From contig DCIC01000003.1 of the NCBI GenBank assembly GCA_002315825.1, forward strand, positions 9,092 to 28,194: 19,103 nt of DNA, in the 5' to 3' direction. The stretch is from Bacteroidales bacterium UBA1736 (GTDB lineage: Bacteria; Bacteroidota; Bacteroidia; Bacteroidales; UBA932). This document shows, one piece after another, positions 7,449 through 15,229 of this stretch. Numbering within the stretch: the stretch's first letter is position 1; every line of letters starts with the position of its first letter. Below the pieces are notes generated by a model. That model was given only the letters and a program-made list of their open reading frames with translations. It did no database searches and was not told where the DNA came from. The position numbers and the translations under genes are program-made.

Positions 7449-7841
7449 ATGATAACACACGATTTACGCGTCATTGCTGACGCCATCCTGGACAAAAAAG
7501 GCCAGAATGTTGTTTCTCTTGACCTTCGTCCTGTAGGTTCAGCAATTTCTGATTATTTTGTCGTTTGCAACGGTGACAGCACAACCAATGTAAATGCCAT
7601 TGCCGACAATATCATCAAGGTCGTACGCGAAGAGCTCGGACTTAAACCATTGCGTTCACAGGGATTCGAAAACAACATCTGGATTATCCTTGACTACGGC
7701 AACATCGTCGTTCACGTTTTCCAGACAGAGTACCGTGAGTTCTACAGACTCGAAGACCTATGGGCCGATGCGCCGAGAAAAGAATACAAGTATAGAAAGC
7801 CCTCAAGAAAAAAGGCCTCGGAGGAGAAAGATTCGCAATAA
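7449..7841 (+). CDS. rsfS: Ribosome silencing factor RsfS (RsfS/YbeB/Iojap family)
   Basis: 130 residues. RsfS binds ribosomal protein uL14 on the large subunit and blocks subunit joining, lowering translation in starvation. Family features are present: AISDYFVVCNGDSTTNVNAI (residues about 37-56), then the core GFENNIWIILDYGNIVVHVF and FYRLEDLWADAP. A Lys/Arg/Ser-rich tail of about 20 residues ends the protein. The ATG at 7449 gives the usual family start; the frame stays open upstream to 7347 but that part has no family similarity. The stop codon directly abuts the ftsH ATG (TAAATG), which suggests coupled translation. Confidence 0.94.
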   Translation: MITHDLRVIADAILDKKGQNVVSLDLRPVGSAISDYFVVCNGDSTTNVNAIADNIIKVVREELGLKPLRSQGFENNIWIILDYGNIVVHVFQTEYREFYRLEDLWADAPRKEYKYRKPSRKKASEEKDSQ

Positions 7842-9797
7842 ATGGAAGACAAAAAGAAAAAACCCGGACAGAAACCCAAAATCGTTAAAGTCCGCATTAA
7901 TTTATCCTGGCTATATATTCTTCTGATTGCAGGAATTGGTTTCCTGCTTTTCAAGCAGTCCGGACCGGGACCGGAAAAGATTGAATGGGCGCAGGTGCAG
8001 CAGATGTTTTCGAAAGGTGACATCAAGGAAATTCATTTCGTAAGGAATGACTTCAAGGGATCAATCACTGTCAAACCAGACCGCCTGTCAGCTTATGCTG
8101 ACGAATTCCCATCAGGAATTGTCCCGTCCAAGTCCCCACATTTCACCTTTTTGGTATCAAGCAAATTCGATGCAGAGAAAGAATTTGCCCAGCTCAATGC
8201 TGAACTGCCTTCACAGGATCAGGTGAAGATCATAATGGAGAATGACAACAAGTCCTGGACACAGATTCTGGACTGGATTATTTTCCCTCTTATGCTTATT
8301 CTCTTGTATGTCTGGATGTTCCGCGGTTTCAACAAAAATATGGGAGGCGGAAAGGGAGGAATGAATCCTTTCAGCGTGGGCAAGTCGACCGGCAAGTTGG
8401 CTGACAAGGATAAGGTGGATGTCAGATTCGACTCTGTGGCCGGACTCTATGGCGCCAAGCAGGAAGTGGAAGAGATAGTGGATTTTCTCAAGAATCCGGG
8501 CAAATATACAGCTCTCGGAGCCAAGATTCCAAAGGGAGCGCTTCTGGTAGGCCCTCCAGGTACAGGTAAGACCCTCCTTGCCAAGGCAGTTGCGGGTGAA
8601 GCCAATGTTCCCTTCTTCTCAATCTCAGGTTCGGATTTCGTGGAAATGTTTGTCGGAGTGGGAGCTTCACGCGTGAGGGATTTGTTCGCTCAAGCCAAGG
8701 AGAAAGCGCCCTGCATTGTATTCATAGACGAGATTGACGCTGTGGGAAGAGCCAGAGGAAAGAATGTAGGCTTTTCTTCAAATGACGAGAGAGAAAACAC
8801 TCTTAATCAGCTCCTTACAGAAATGGATGGTTTTGGCTCCAATAGTGGAGTGATCGTACTTGCTGCCACCAATAGGGCTGATATCCTTGACAAGGCTTTG
8901 CTCAGGGCCGGGCGTTTCGACAGGCAGATTCACGTTGATCTTCCCGAGTTGAAGGAAAGAATGGAGATATTTCAGGTACATATGAAAGGGCTGAAGATTG
9001 CTGCTGACTTTGACCTGGACTTTATGGCCAAGCATACCCCCGGATTCTCTGGCGCTGATATTGCCAATGTCTGCAACGAGGCGGCTCTCACAGCTGCGCG
9101 AAAAGATAAGAAAGAGATTGACCGTCAGGATTTCCTTGATGCTGTTGACAGGATTATCGGAGGTCTTGAACGCAAGGGCGCCGTTATGACAGAATTTGAA
9201 AAGAAGTCAATCGCATATCACGAGACAGGTCACGCTCTTGTAAGCTGGCTCTTGCCTTATGCTCAGCCTCTGTTCAAGGTCACCCTTATACCGAGAGGGC
9301 AGGCATTGGGTGCAGCAATGTATCTCAACGAAGAGAGAAAGCTGTATATGAAGAGTCAGATGGTCGATGAGATGTGCTCTTTGCTCGGTGGGCGTGTAGC
9401 AGAAGAAATAGTCAACGGCGAGCCTTCTACTGGAGCTCAGAATGACCTTGAGCGTCTCACCAGGATGGCATACGGTATGGTTCAGTATTACGGAATGAGT
9501 GACAAGGTGGGGAATGTATCCTTCTATGACTCCACAGGTTCTCGAGGTTATGATTTGACCAAACCCTATAGTGAGAAGACTGCAGAGCTTATGGACGAGG
9601 AGGTCAAACAGCTGATTGCAGATATACACGACCGCACTCACAAGATTATTACTGATCATAAGGATGGTCTTGATGCAATTGCTGCTCTCCTTTTGGAAAA
9701 AGAAGTTATATTTGCATCTGACGTTGAGTCCATTCTCGGTCCGAAGGTCAAGCCTCCTACCGACAATGACAAGTCGCTGATAGACCAGACAAGCTAA
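7842..9797 (+). CDS. ftsH: ATP-dependent zinc metalloprotease FtsH
   Basis: 651 residues. FtsH is a hexameric inner-membrane AAA+ protease that degrades misassembled membrane proteins and some regulators. Membrane segment 1 is about residues 21-37 and segment 2 about 143-160, with a periplasmic domain between. The ATPase has Walker A GPPGTGKT (237-244), pore loop FVGVGA (270-275), Walker B CIVFIDE (291-297), and the second region of homology ATNRADILDKALLRAGRFDR. The protease site is HETGH (460-464), with D535 in GAQNDLERL as the likely third zinc ligand. All key residues are intact. The N-terminus is Lys-rich (EDKKKKPGQKPK), consistent with a cytoplasmic start. It sits in a tight operon: rsfS abuts upstream and cdsA follows after 5 bp. 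Confidence 0.98.
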   Translation: MEDKKKKPGQKPKIVKVRINLSWLYILLIAGIGFLLFKQSGPGPEKIEWAQVQQMFSKGDIKEIHFVRNDFKGSITVKPDRLSAYADEFPSGIVPSKSPHFTFLVSSKFDAEKEFAQLNAELPSQDQVKIIMENDNKSWTQILDWIIFPLMLILLYVWMFRGFNKNMGGGKGGMNPFSVGKSTGKLADKDKVDVRFDSVAGLYGAKQEVEEIVDFLKNPGKYTALGAKIPKGALLVGPPGTGKTLLAKAVAGEANVPFFSISGSDFVEMFVGVGASRVRDLFAQAKEKAPCIVFIDEIDAVGRARGKNVGFSSNDERENTLNQLLTEMDGFGSNSGVIVLAATNRADILDKALLRAGRFDRQIHVDLPELKERMEIFQVHMKGLKIAADFDLDFMAKHTPGFSGADIANVCNEAALTAARKDKKEIDRQDFLDAVDRIIGGLERKGAVMTEFEKKSIAYHETGHALVSWLLPYAQPLFKVTLIPRGQALGAAMYLNEERKLYMKSQMVDEMCSLLGGRVAEEIVNGEPSTGAQNDLERLTRMAYGMVQYYGMSDKVGNVSFYDSTGSRGYDLTKPYSEKTAELMDEEVKQLIADIHDRTHKIITDHKDGLDAIAALLLEKEVIFASDVESILGPKVKPPTDNDKSLIDQTS

Positions 9798-9802
9798 AAT
9801 TT

Positions 9803-10636
9803 ATGACCAATACATTAGTCAGAACTCTTTCAGGAGCAGGTTTCGTAGTGCTTACACTATGCTGCCTGCTTTTGTGCCCTTATACATTCGGACTTTTCAT
9901 CATATTTATTATGGTATCGATGATGGCCGAATTCTATAAGATGGCGATAGGGCCGAAGGTGTACAGTTTTTCTCGGATTCTGGCAATGGTTGCCGGTGTC
10001 ATCCTCTTCGGACTTATCTTTGCCTACGGCAACTGGGGGCTCAATCCTAAGTTCATCGCACTTGCAATTATTCCGGTGATGATCGTTATGATCAATTCTC
10101 TGTTTGTCAAGGATAAAGCGGAGTTCGGCAAATTCGCATTCATCTACACAGGGTTCCTGTACATAGCAATACCTCTGGCTCTTTCCAATCTGATTGCATT
10201 CCGTCACGGTGAGTTCAGCGCAATAATGCTGCTGGATTTCTTCGTGATAATCTGGTGCTCAGATACAGGCGCATACATTGCCGGCTGCACGCTCGGCCAG
10301 CGGGAGGGAAGCAAGAAACTCTGCCCTCACATTTCTCCAAAGAAATCCTGGGCAGGTTTTTTCGGAGGTATGGCATTCTCAATCATTGCCGTAATTGTTC
10401 TCAACTTTACCAGTCTGCTCAACATCCCGACCATTCACTGCATTTTTCTTGGCATCGTGATGCACGTAGCAGGCGTATTCGGAGACCTCTTCGAATCAAT
10501 GTGGAAGAGATTTTTCAATGTTAAGGATTCGGGAAGCATAATACCCGGTCACGGAGGCGTACTTGACCGTTTTGACAGCACCCTATTTGCTGTTCCGTTC
10601 GGCTCAATATATCTGGCACTATTCAACCTTCTATAA
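9803..10636 (+). CDS. cdsA: Phosphatidate cytidylyltransferase (CDP-diglyceride synthase)
   Basis: 277 residues. CdsA makes CDP-diacylglycerol from phosphatidate and CTP in the inner membrane, the common precursor of bacterial phospholipids. The protein is mostly hydrophobic, with about eight predicted membrane segments. The CDS signature is complete near the C-terminus: SMWKRFFNVKD (232-242) through IPGHGGVLDRFD (247-258). An acidic motif SDTGAY lies at 153-158 and the conserved GDLFES at 227-232. The ATG at 9803 follows the ftsH stop by 5 bp, and psd starts 3 bp after the cdsA stop, so phospholipid synthesis genes are co-transcribed with the FtsH protease. Confidence 0.96.
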   Translation: MTNTLVRTLSGAGFVVLTLCCLLLCPYTFGLFIIFIMVSMMAEFYKMAIGPKVYSFSRILAMVAGVILFGLIFAYGNWGLNPKFIALAIIPVMIVMINSLFVKDKAEFGKFAFIYTGFLYIAIPLALSNLIAFRHGEFSAIMLLDFFVIIWCSDTGAYIAGCTLGQREGSKKLCPHISPKKSWAGFFGGMAFSIIAVIVLNFTSLLNIPTIHCIFLGIVMHVAGVFGDLFESMWKRFFNVKDSGSIIPGHGGVLDRFDSTLFAVPFGSIYLALFNLL

Positions 10637-10639
10637 CTT

Positions 10640-11296
10640 ATGCATATCGACAAAAATTCATACGGAACAATTGCTCTTGTGTACTTGATATCGGCAGCGG
10701 TGGTTACCACCTGTTTCTGTTTCGGTATCTGCATTTGGGTCAGATGGGCCGTACTCGTTTTTGCTCTGGTCTTCTGCACTTGGCAGACGTTGTTTTTCCG
10801 AGTTCCGGTACGAGAGATTATGGGCTCCGACACGAAGATTTCAGCAGTTGCTGACGGAAAGATTGTCATCATTGAAAAGGCCTTCGAAAAGGAATTTCTG
10901 AAATGCGATTGTATTCAGATTTCCACCTATATGGATTTTTTTGACGTCCACGCTAACTTTTGGCCGGTGTCAGGAACAGTGACATATTATAAATATCATC
11001 CCGGCAAGCACTTCCTTGCATTCCTCCCCAAGGCGTCCGATGACAATGAACATAGTTGTACCTGCATCCGCACAGACAACGGAAAAGACGTCTTTTTCAA
11101 GCAGATAGCCGGAACCTTTGCACGCAGAATCGTTTGTTATTCCAAGGTTGGCGACAAGGTCCGGGCAGGGGAGCAGTGCGGAATCATCAAGTTCGGATCG
11201 AGGATTGATCTCTTCATTCCTCTCGATTCACAGGTAATGACAAAGCTCGGAGAATTCCCCCGAGCCTGCGAATCCATCCTTGCTAGTCTGGATTAA
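10640..11296 (+). CDS. psd: Phosphatidylserine decarboxylase proenzyme (short type)
   Basis: 218 residues. Psd converts phosphatidylserine to phosphatidylethanolamine. It is made as a proenzyme that cuts itself to form a pyruvoyl group. The cleavage site is Gly186-Ser187 in KFGSRIDLF near the C-terminus; ADG (71-73) and FDVHANFWPVSG (101-112) are the other conserved blocks. D72, H104 and S187 are the likely self-processing residues (inferred from the family). Hydrophobic N-terminal segments (about 10-32 and 35-52) anchor it to the membrane. The length matches the short, archaetidylserine-decarboxylase-like class common in Bacteroidota. Phosphatidylserine synthase (pssA), which would supply its substrate, is not in the window. 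Its last 14 bp overlap the end of ispG on the opposite strand. Confidence 0.95.
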   Translation: MHIDKNSYGTIALVYLISAAVVTTCFCFGICIWVRWAVLVFALVFCTWQTLFFRVPVREIMGSDTKISAVADGKIVIIEKAFEKEFLKCDCIQISTYMDFFDVHANFWPVSGTVTYYKYHPGKHFLAFLPKASDDNEHSCTCIRTDNGKDVFFKQIAGTFARRIVCYSKVGDKVRAGEQCGIIKFGSRIDLFIPLDSQVMTKLGEFPRACESILASLD

Positions 11297-12593
11297 TTTC
11301 CTTTTCGATAAGTTCAACCAGACGCTCTACTGCTTCAGATTCAGGGACGTGTCGGAGTACCGGCACGTTCTTTTTGTATATGCTGACCATTGAGTTGCCT
11401 TCGCCGACATATCCCCAGTGAGCATCAGCCATCTCTCCCGGGCCGTTCACAATACATCCCATAACCGCAATCACCAGACCATTCATATGTGATGTTGCGG
11501 CCTTGACCTTTTCGAAGGCATCCTGAAGATTATACATTGTACGTCCGCATCCCGGGCAGGCAATGTATTCCGGCTTGTAGAAACGCCTCCTTGTGGCTTG
11601 CAGAAGCTCATTGACGAGATACTCGTCGTATTCCTTTCCAAATCCGCTGATTAGCTCTATTTCGTCCAATTCTCTGTCAAGCAAACGCTTTGAGAAATCG
11701 CAGGCAAAATCAAGCAGGACCCTTTCCTTGCTGGGGGCGTGATAAGTCGCAATGGCCTTCTTCCCTTCTATCTTAAGGCCTCGTAGCGAGGAAGTGGTCA
11801 AATGTCTGTATCTGTCAGCAAGATACTTTCCGACCGGAATTTCGTTTACTGGATCTTCTGTAAGAGATACACGGAGTGTATCACCTATTCCTTCCGAAAG
11901 AAGGGTTGAAATCCCCACGCAGGACTTGATGCGGCCTGAATCACCATTACCGGCTTCTGTGACGCCCACGTGCAGAGGGAACACAATTCCAGACTCTTCC
12001 ATAGCCTTGGCCAGCAATCTGTAAGCTTCTACCATCACAATGGTATTGCTGGCCTTCAATGATACGACAACCTGATTGAAATCAAATTCCCGGCACATCC
12101 CGACCCATTCCATTGCCGCCTTGCACATTGCAAGAGACGTGTTTCCGTACTGATTTGTGATATAAGCGCCGAGTGAACCGTGGTTCAGACCGATGCGCAC
12201 CGCAGTTGAATGTTCCTTGCATACCTTTACAAGTTCGGCGAAGCGTTCGCGTGCGATAGCGTGGTCCCTATGGAAATTGCCAGGATTGATTCGTACTTTG
12301 TCCACATACGGCGCCACTGCGATGGCAGTGTCAGCCGAGAAATGGATGTCTGCCACAATTGGAGTTTCTACTCCATTGCTGACAAGCCTTTCCTTAATAG
12401 TGCGGATAGCTTGGACATCTGAGAGTCCGGGCACTGTGATACGGATGATGTCTGCACCCTCCTGTACCATTCTAAGGCACTGAGCCACAGTTGCATCAAT
12501 ATCTCTGGTGTGCGTATTGCACATCGTCTGCACGGCTATGGGCAATCCTGCCCCTATAGTCACATTACCTATTTTCGTCTTTGGGGTAAACAA
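11283..12593 (-). CDS. ispG: 4-hydroxy-3-methylbut-2-en-1-yl diphosphate synthase IspG (GcpE), with shortened middle region
   Basis: IspG is a 4Fe-4S enzyme of the MEP isoprenoid pathway that reduces methylerythritol cyclodiphosphate to HMBPP. The TIM barrel begins TKIGNVTIGAGLPIAVQTM and includes IVADIHF, KVRINPGN and GIGDTLRVSL. The iron-sulfur domain has CPGCGR and GCIVNGPGE, giving three cysteines and one glutamate as cluster ligands. Between LRVSL and CPGCGR lie about 100 residues, against about 35 in E. coli IspG and far more in the three-domain form usual in Bacteroidota. No ATG exists before the first barrel strand. I chose TTG at 12593 (436 residues, 29-bp overlap with the upstream gene); TTG at 12647 (454 residues, 83-bp overlap) is the alternative. 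It is the last gene of the minus-strand operon. Confidence 0.93.
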   Translation of the reverse strand: MFTPKTKIGNVTIGAGLPIAVQTMCNTHTRDIDATVAQCLRMVQEGADIIRITVPGLSDVQAIRTIKERLVSNGVETPIVADIHFSADTAIAVAPYVDKVRINPGNFHRDHAIARERFAELVKVCKEHSTAVRIGLNHGSLGAYITNQYGNTSLAMCKAAMEWVGMCREFDFNQVVVSLKASNTIVMVEAYRLLAKAMEESGIVFPLHVGVTEAGNGDSGRIKSCVGISTLLSEGIGDTLRVSLTEDPVNEIPVGKYLADRYRHLTTSSLRGLKIEGKKAIATYHAPSKERVLLDFACDFSKRLLDRELDEIELISGFGKEYDEYLVNELLQATRRRFYKPEYIACPGCGRTMYNLQDAFEKVKAATSHMNGLVIAVMGCIVNGPGEMADAHWGYVGEGNSMVSIYKKNVPVLRHVPESEAVERLVELIEKEINPD

Positions 12594-13428
12594 TGTCGTA
12601 TGCTTCTTGACGTAAAACTTTCTTTGTCTTGCCGGTACGTTTTCCAAGCTGGAAATGGACTCCGGCGGTGATCATTATATCAAATGGATATGCATAGCGG
12701 TAATAGTATTTGCTTGCATAATCCGGATCATACAGATTGGACCAGGAGTAGCGCAGCATACCCTGGAAATGTAGCTCAATCGGGCTGAAAACAAGTCCGA
12801 AGCCCACTCCTCCCTGAAGTCCATACTCAATGCGGTGGTCTGTCTCCTTGAAACTGTACTGGAGCGTGGGGTCAACATAGGGCCCCGATCTCTCTATCCC
12901 GGTTCTGTAACCGCCGTATATTCCGATATTGGCCATAATCTTGGCCCTGTCGAAGTCATAATGCATATGGACAAGGAAGGGCATCTCTATGATGTTATAG
13001 ATTGCCTTCGTGGCGCCCTCGATGGTTGCAGTCTTGCCTGTTTCTTCGTCTTCCTTGAATTCATATCCTTCGTGACCGTAGAACAGTCCTAATTGAAACC
13101 CGAAGTAGGGAAGAGTACCGAACATCTTCTGATATTTGGTGAATGTGACACCGAAATACTCCGGGATGAAAAGCATTTTCTGCTTATAGACGGGGTTGAA
13201 GGACATTCTGTTCAAACTAACGCCATAAACAACACCTATCATAGGATAGTCATTGAGAGTAAGTACAGGCGGGTTCTGACTTATGGAATCAAGGAAGCTG
13301 TCTGTGTATTGCAGGATAGAATCCCGGACCAGTACAGAATCCCGAACCTGTCGGAATGTGCCTGCCGCGGCAAAGACTGACGGAAGAAGGGTCAGCAGAA
13401 TGCATATATGCAATGAAAGTCTTTTCAT
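12565..13428 (-). CDS. PorT-like outer-membrane beta-barrel protein
   Basis: 287 residues from the ATG at 13428, or 290 from an ATG at 13437. A signal peptide is clear (about residues 1-21, ending SVFAAAG), then a short linker, then alternating polar and aromatic strands such as GFQLGLFYGHEGYEF, KIMANIGIYGGYRTG, YGLQGGVGFGLVFS and IMITAGVHFQLG. This pattern fits the PorT / OMP_b-brl group of small outer-membrane barrels of Bacteroidota, whose best-known member works in type IX secretion. I cannot say that this protein does so; no other type IX genes are nearby. The gene is translationally coupled to the upstream lipoprotein gene (TGATATG: stop, one base, start) and overlaps ispG downstream. 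A shared envelope role with the lipoprotein is an inference from adjacency. Confidence 0.85.
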   Translation of the reverse strand: MKRLSLHICILLTLLPSVFAAAGTFRQVRDSVLVRDSILQYTDSFLDSISQNPPVLTLNDYPMIGVVYGVSLNRMSFNPVYKQKMLFIPEYFGVTFTKYQKMFGTLPYFGFQLGLFYGHEGYEFKEDEETGKTATIEGATKAIYNIIEMPFLVHMHYDFDRAKIMANIGIYGGYRTGIERSGPYVDPTLQYSFKETDHRIEYGLQGGVGFGLVFSPIELHFQGMLRYSWSNLYDPDYASKYYYRYAYPFDIMITAGVHFQLGKRTGKTKKVLRQEAYDIVYPKDENR

Positions 13429-13429
13429 A

Positions 13430-15229
13430 TCAGTCATTATTAAACATCTGTGTTAGATTGACCGAATAGCTCAGTTCGGTGGATTCCATTACCGTTATGA
13501 ACGACTTATCATTAACCTTCAAGAACTTGACCTTTTCAGGCTGACGGTGTTCTGCCAGCGATCCGGAATCAACAACCGAATTCTTGTTTTTGTCTTCTGT
13601 AATTCTGATGGAATACTTTCCCTTTGACAGATAGGGGAAAGTCAATGTGCAGTCGCCCTCAATCACGTAGTTTCTAAGCACATTGGTCTTTTTCTCATCC
13701 AGAAGGTCGATGATGTATTTCTGATTCACGCCGCTTAACTCAAGACTGATTTTAGATAGAGTTTCATCTGAAGGAAGTGATACTTTGACCTCCAGACTGT
13801 CATTATAGAAACCATTGATGTCCCTGAAGCCTCGATGTGGGATTTTCATATAATACTCATAGCCTGTCTGGAAGGTTCCCTCCGGCATCAGAGTGTAGTG
13901 GCGCAGATTAAGACTGTCGCGCTCCAACTTGAACTTTCCGTCTATCCTTTGCTGCTTTGGATTAAGAGCCCAATACTGAACTGAATCAAACGATTCGTAA
14001 ATGATGGGATTGTCGAACGTCAGATCGAAGCCTTTCTGTTCAAAAGTTTTGGCATCAGCCTCCAGCTTGAAATTGCACAGAGTATCTTTTCTTTCTATTT
14101 CCTTCTTTTTCTTGTTCTTTATGCCGACTCCCTCAATGAATACCCGCAAGTGCTCTGTCTCGGAGCGGAGCACACCTGCTGTATCCGTCTTTAAATAATT
14201 GACGTAGAAATGCAGAGTATCAGGCATTCTGCGCCTGTCGTTTATCCATATCTCAAGACTGTCGCGCTCTATGTTGAATTGCGAAATCAACTTATTGTGC
14301 GGTACTCCCCGCATCCATAAAGAGTCGATGTGGGCATTACGTGCATTGAAACTTATGAAGGCGCTCCTGTCCGACACCCTTCCCTTGTTTTTGATCATCT
14401 GCTTGATGGACTGCTCCTTGAACAGGCTCAATTCGTACTCGGTTTTCCTGGACTGGCAGCCTACAGTATCCTTCATATCATATGGAAGCAGCTCCGCTAT
14501 GGTGTCATTTGCCCTGTTGACAGGTCTTATGAGACTGTCAACGAAAGCAATGAGGTCATTTTGGGGGTCGAACATATTGTCTCCGGCCTGATCGTTTATT
14601 GCATAAAGACGATATGTAGTGTCAGATATGTTCCGGATGTAGAAATATCCCCAGTCGTCGGTCTTAGCGATAGCATAGGGTAGGGTATTGTATATCGCAG
14701 AATCCGAATGGTCCTTGTAGAGCATCACGGTTGCCCCTTTTACAGGGACAAGGGTGTTGCAGTCCTGGACCAGACCGGTAATCATCATTGAATCAATGCG
14801 TTCTCCAGTAGAGAAGACATAAGTGAATCCGGGGAAAACGTTATTCTCGTTGTTGTCGTTGATTGCAGCAGGAAAACTGATGGTATATGTGGTATTCTCC
14901 TTAAAGTCTTCCTCAAAGTAAACCAGCAATGTCTTTCCCTTCATCTTGTATTTTGGGGCTTTCTTCAGCGGAGGTGAAAGGATAATGGACTTGGCATCCT
15001 TGACCTTTACATATTCGTTGAATGTGAAGGCAAAAGTTGCTCCGTGAACAGGTACACCGATACTACCCTGAGGTGGATTCAGTTTGACCAGGACTGGGGG
15101 AATAGTGTCCTTTAATCCACCGGAAGGGCCTTGTGTCGTGTTTGCGCAAGAATGTGAGAATACTGCGGCAAACAGTACAGATGCCACTGCCAACGCGGGC
15201 AGAAGATTGGTTTTCAATTTCCTGTTCAT
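13430..15229 (-). CDS. Ig-like (Big_5-type) domain lipoprotein, function unknown
   Basis: 599 residues. The N-terminus has a hydrophobic signal and a probable lipidated Cys28 followed by ANTTQGPSGG and LKDTIPP, a start typical of a widespread Bacteroidota surface or periplasmic lipoprotein family. The lipobox (SHSC) is relaxed compared with the usual L-x-G-C. Residues about 41-138 resemble a bacterial Ig-like Big_5 domain (TIPPVLVKLNPPQG, FTFNEYVKVKD, NTTYTISFPAAINDNNEN). Residues about 148-235 look like a carboxypeptidase-regulatory-like beta-sandwich (ITGLVQDCNTLVPVKGATVMLY). The rest is beta-rich without a family I recognise, apart from a possible further beta-sandwich near 525-570. The ATG at 15229 overlaps the stop of the relA-like gene (ATGA), so translation is coupled. 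A structural envelope role is likely but unproven. Confidence 0.85.
   Translation of the reverse strand: MNRKLKTNLLPALAVASVLFAAVFSHSCANTTQGPSGGLKDTIPPVLVKLNPPQGSIGVPVHGATFAFTFNEYVKVKDAKSIILSPPLKKAPKYKMKGKTLLVYFEEDFKENTTYTISFPAAINDNNENNVFPGFTYVFSTGERIDSMMITGLVQDCNTLVPVKGATVMLYKDHSDSAIYNTLPYAIAKTDDWGYFYIRNISDTTYRLYAINDQAGDNMFDPQNDLIAFVDSLIRPVNRANDTIAELLPYDMKDTVGCQSRKTEYELSLFKEQSIKQMIKNKGRVSDRSAFISFNARNAHIDSLWMRGVPHNKLISQFNIERDSLEIWINDRRRMPDTLHFYVNYLKTDTAGVLRSETEHLRVFIEGVGIKNKKKKEIERKDTLCNFKLEADAKTFEQKGFDLTFDNPIIYESFDSVQYWALNPKQQRIDGKFKLERDSLNLRHYTLMPEGTFQTGYEYYMKIPHRGFRDINGFYNDSLEVKVSLPSDETLSKISLELSGVNQKYIIDLLDEKKTNVLRNYVIEGDCTLTFPYLSKGKYSIRITEDKNKNSVVDSGSLAEHRQPEKVKFLKVNDKSFITVMESTELSYSVNLTQMFNND

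Noticed and set aside
12565..13437. Assignment of the outer-membrane barrel as the type IX secretion protein PorT itself
   Set aside because: The fold resembles the PorT group, but no other type IX genes are present in the window and many unrelated small barrels share this pattern.
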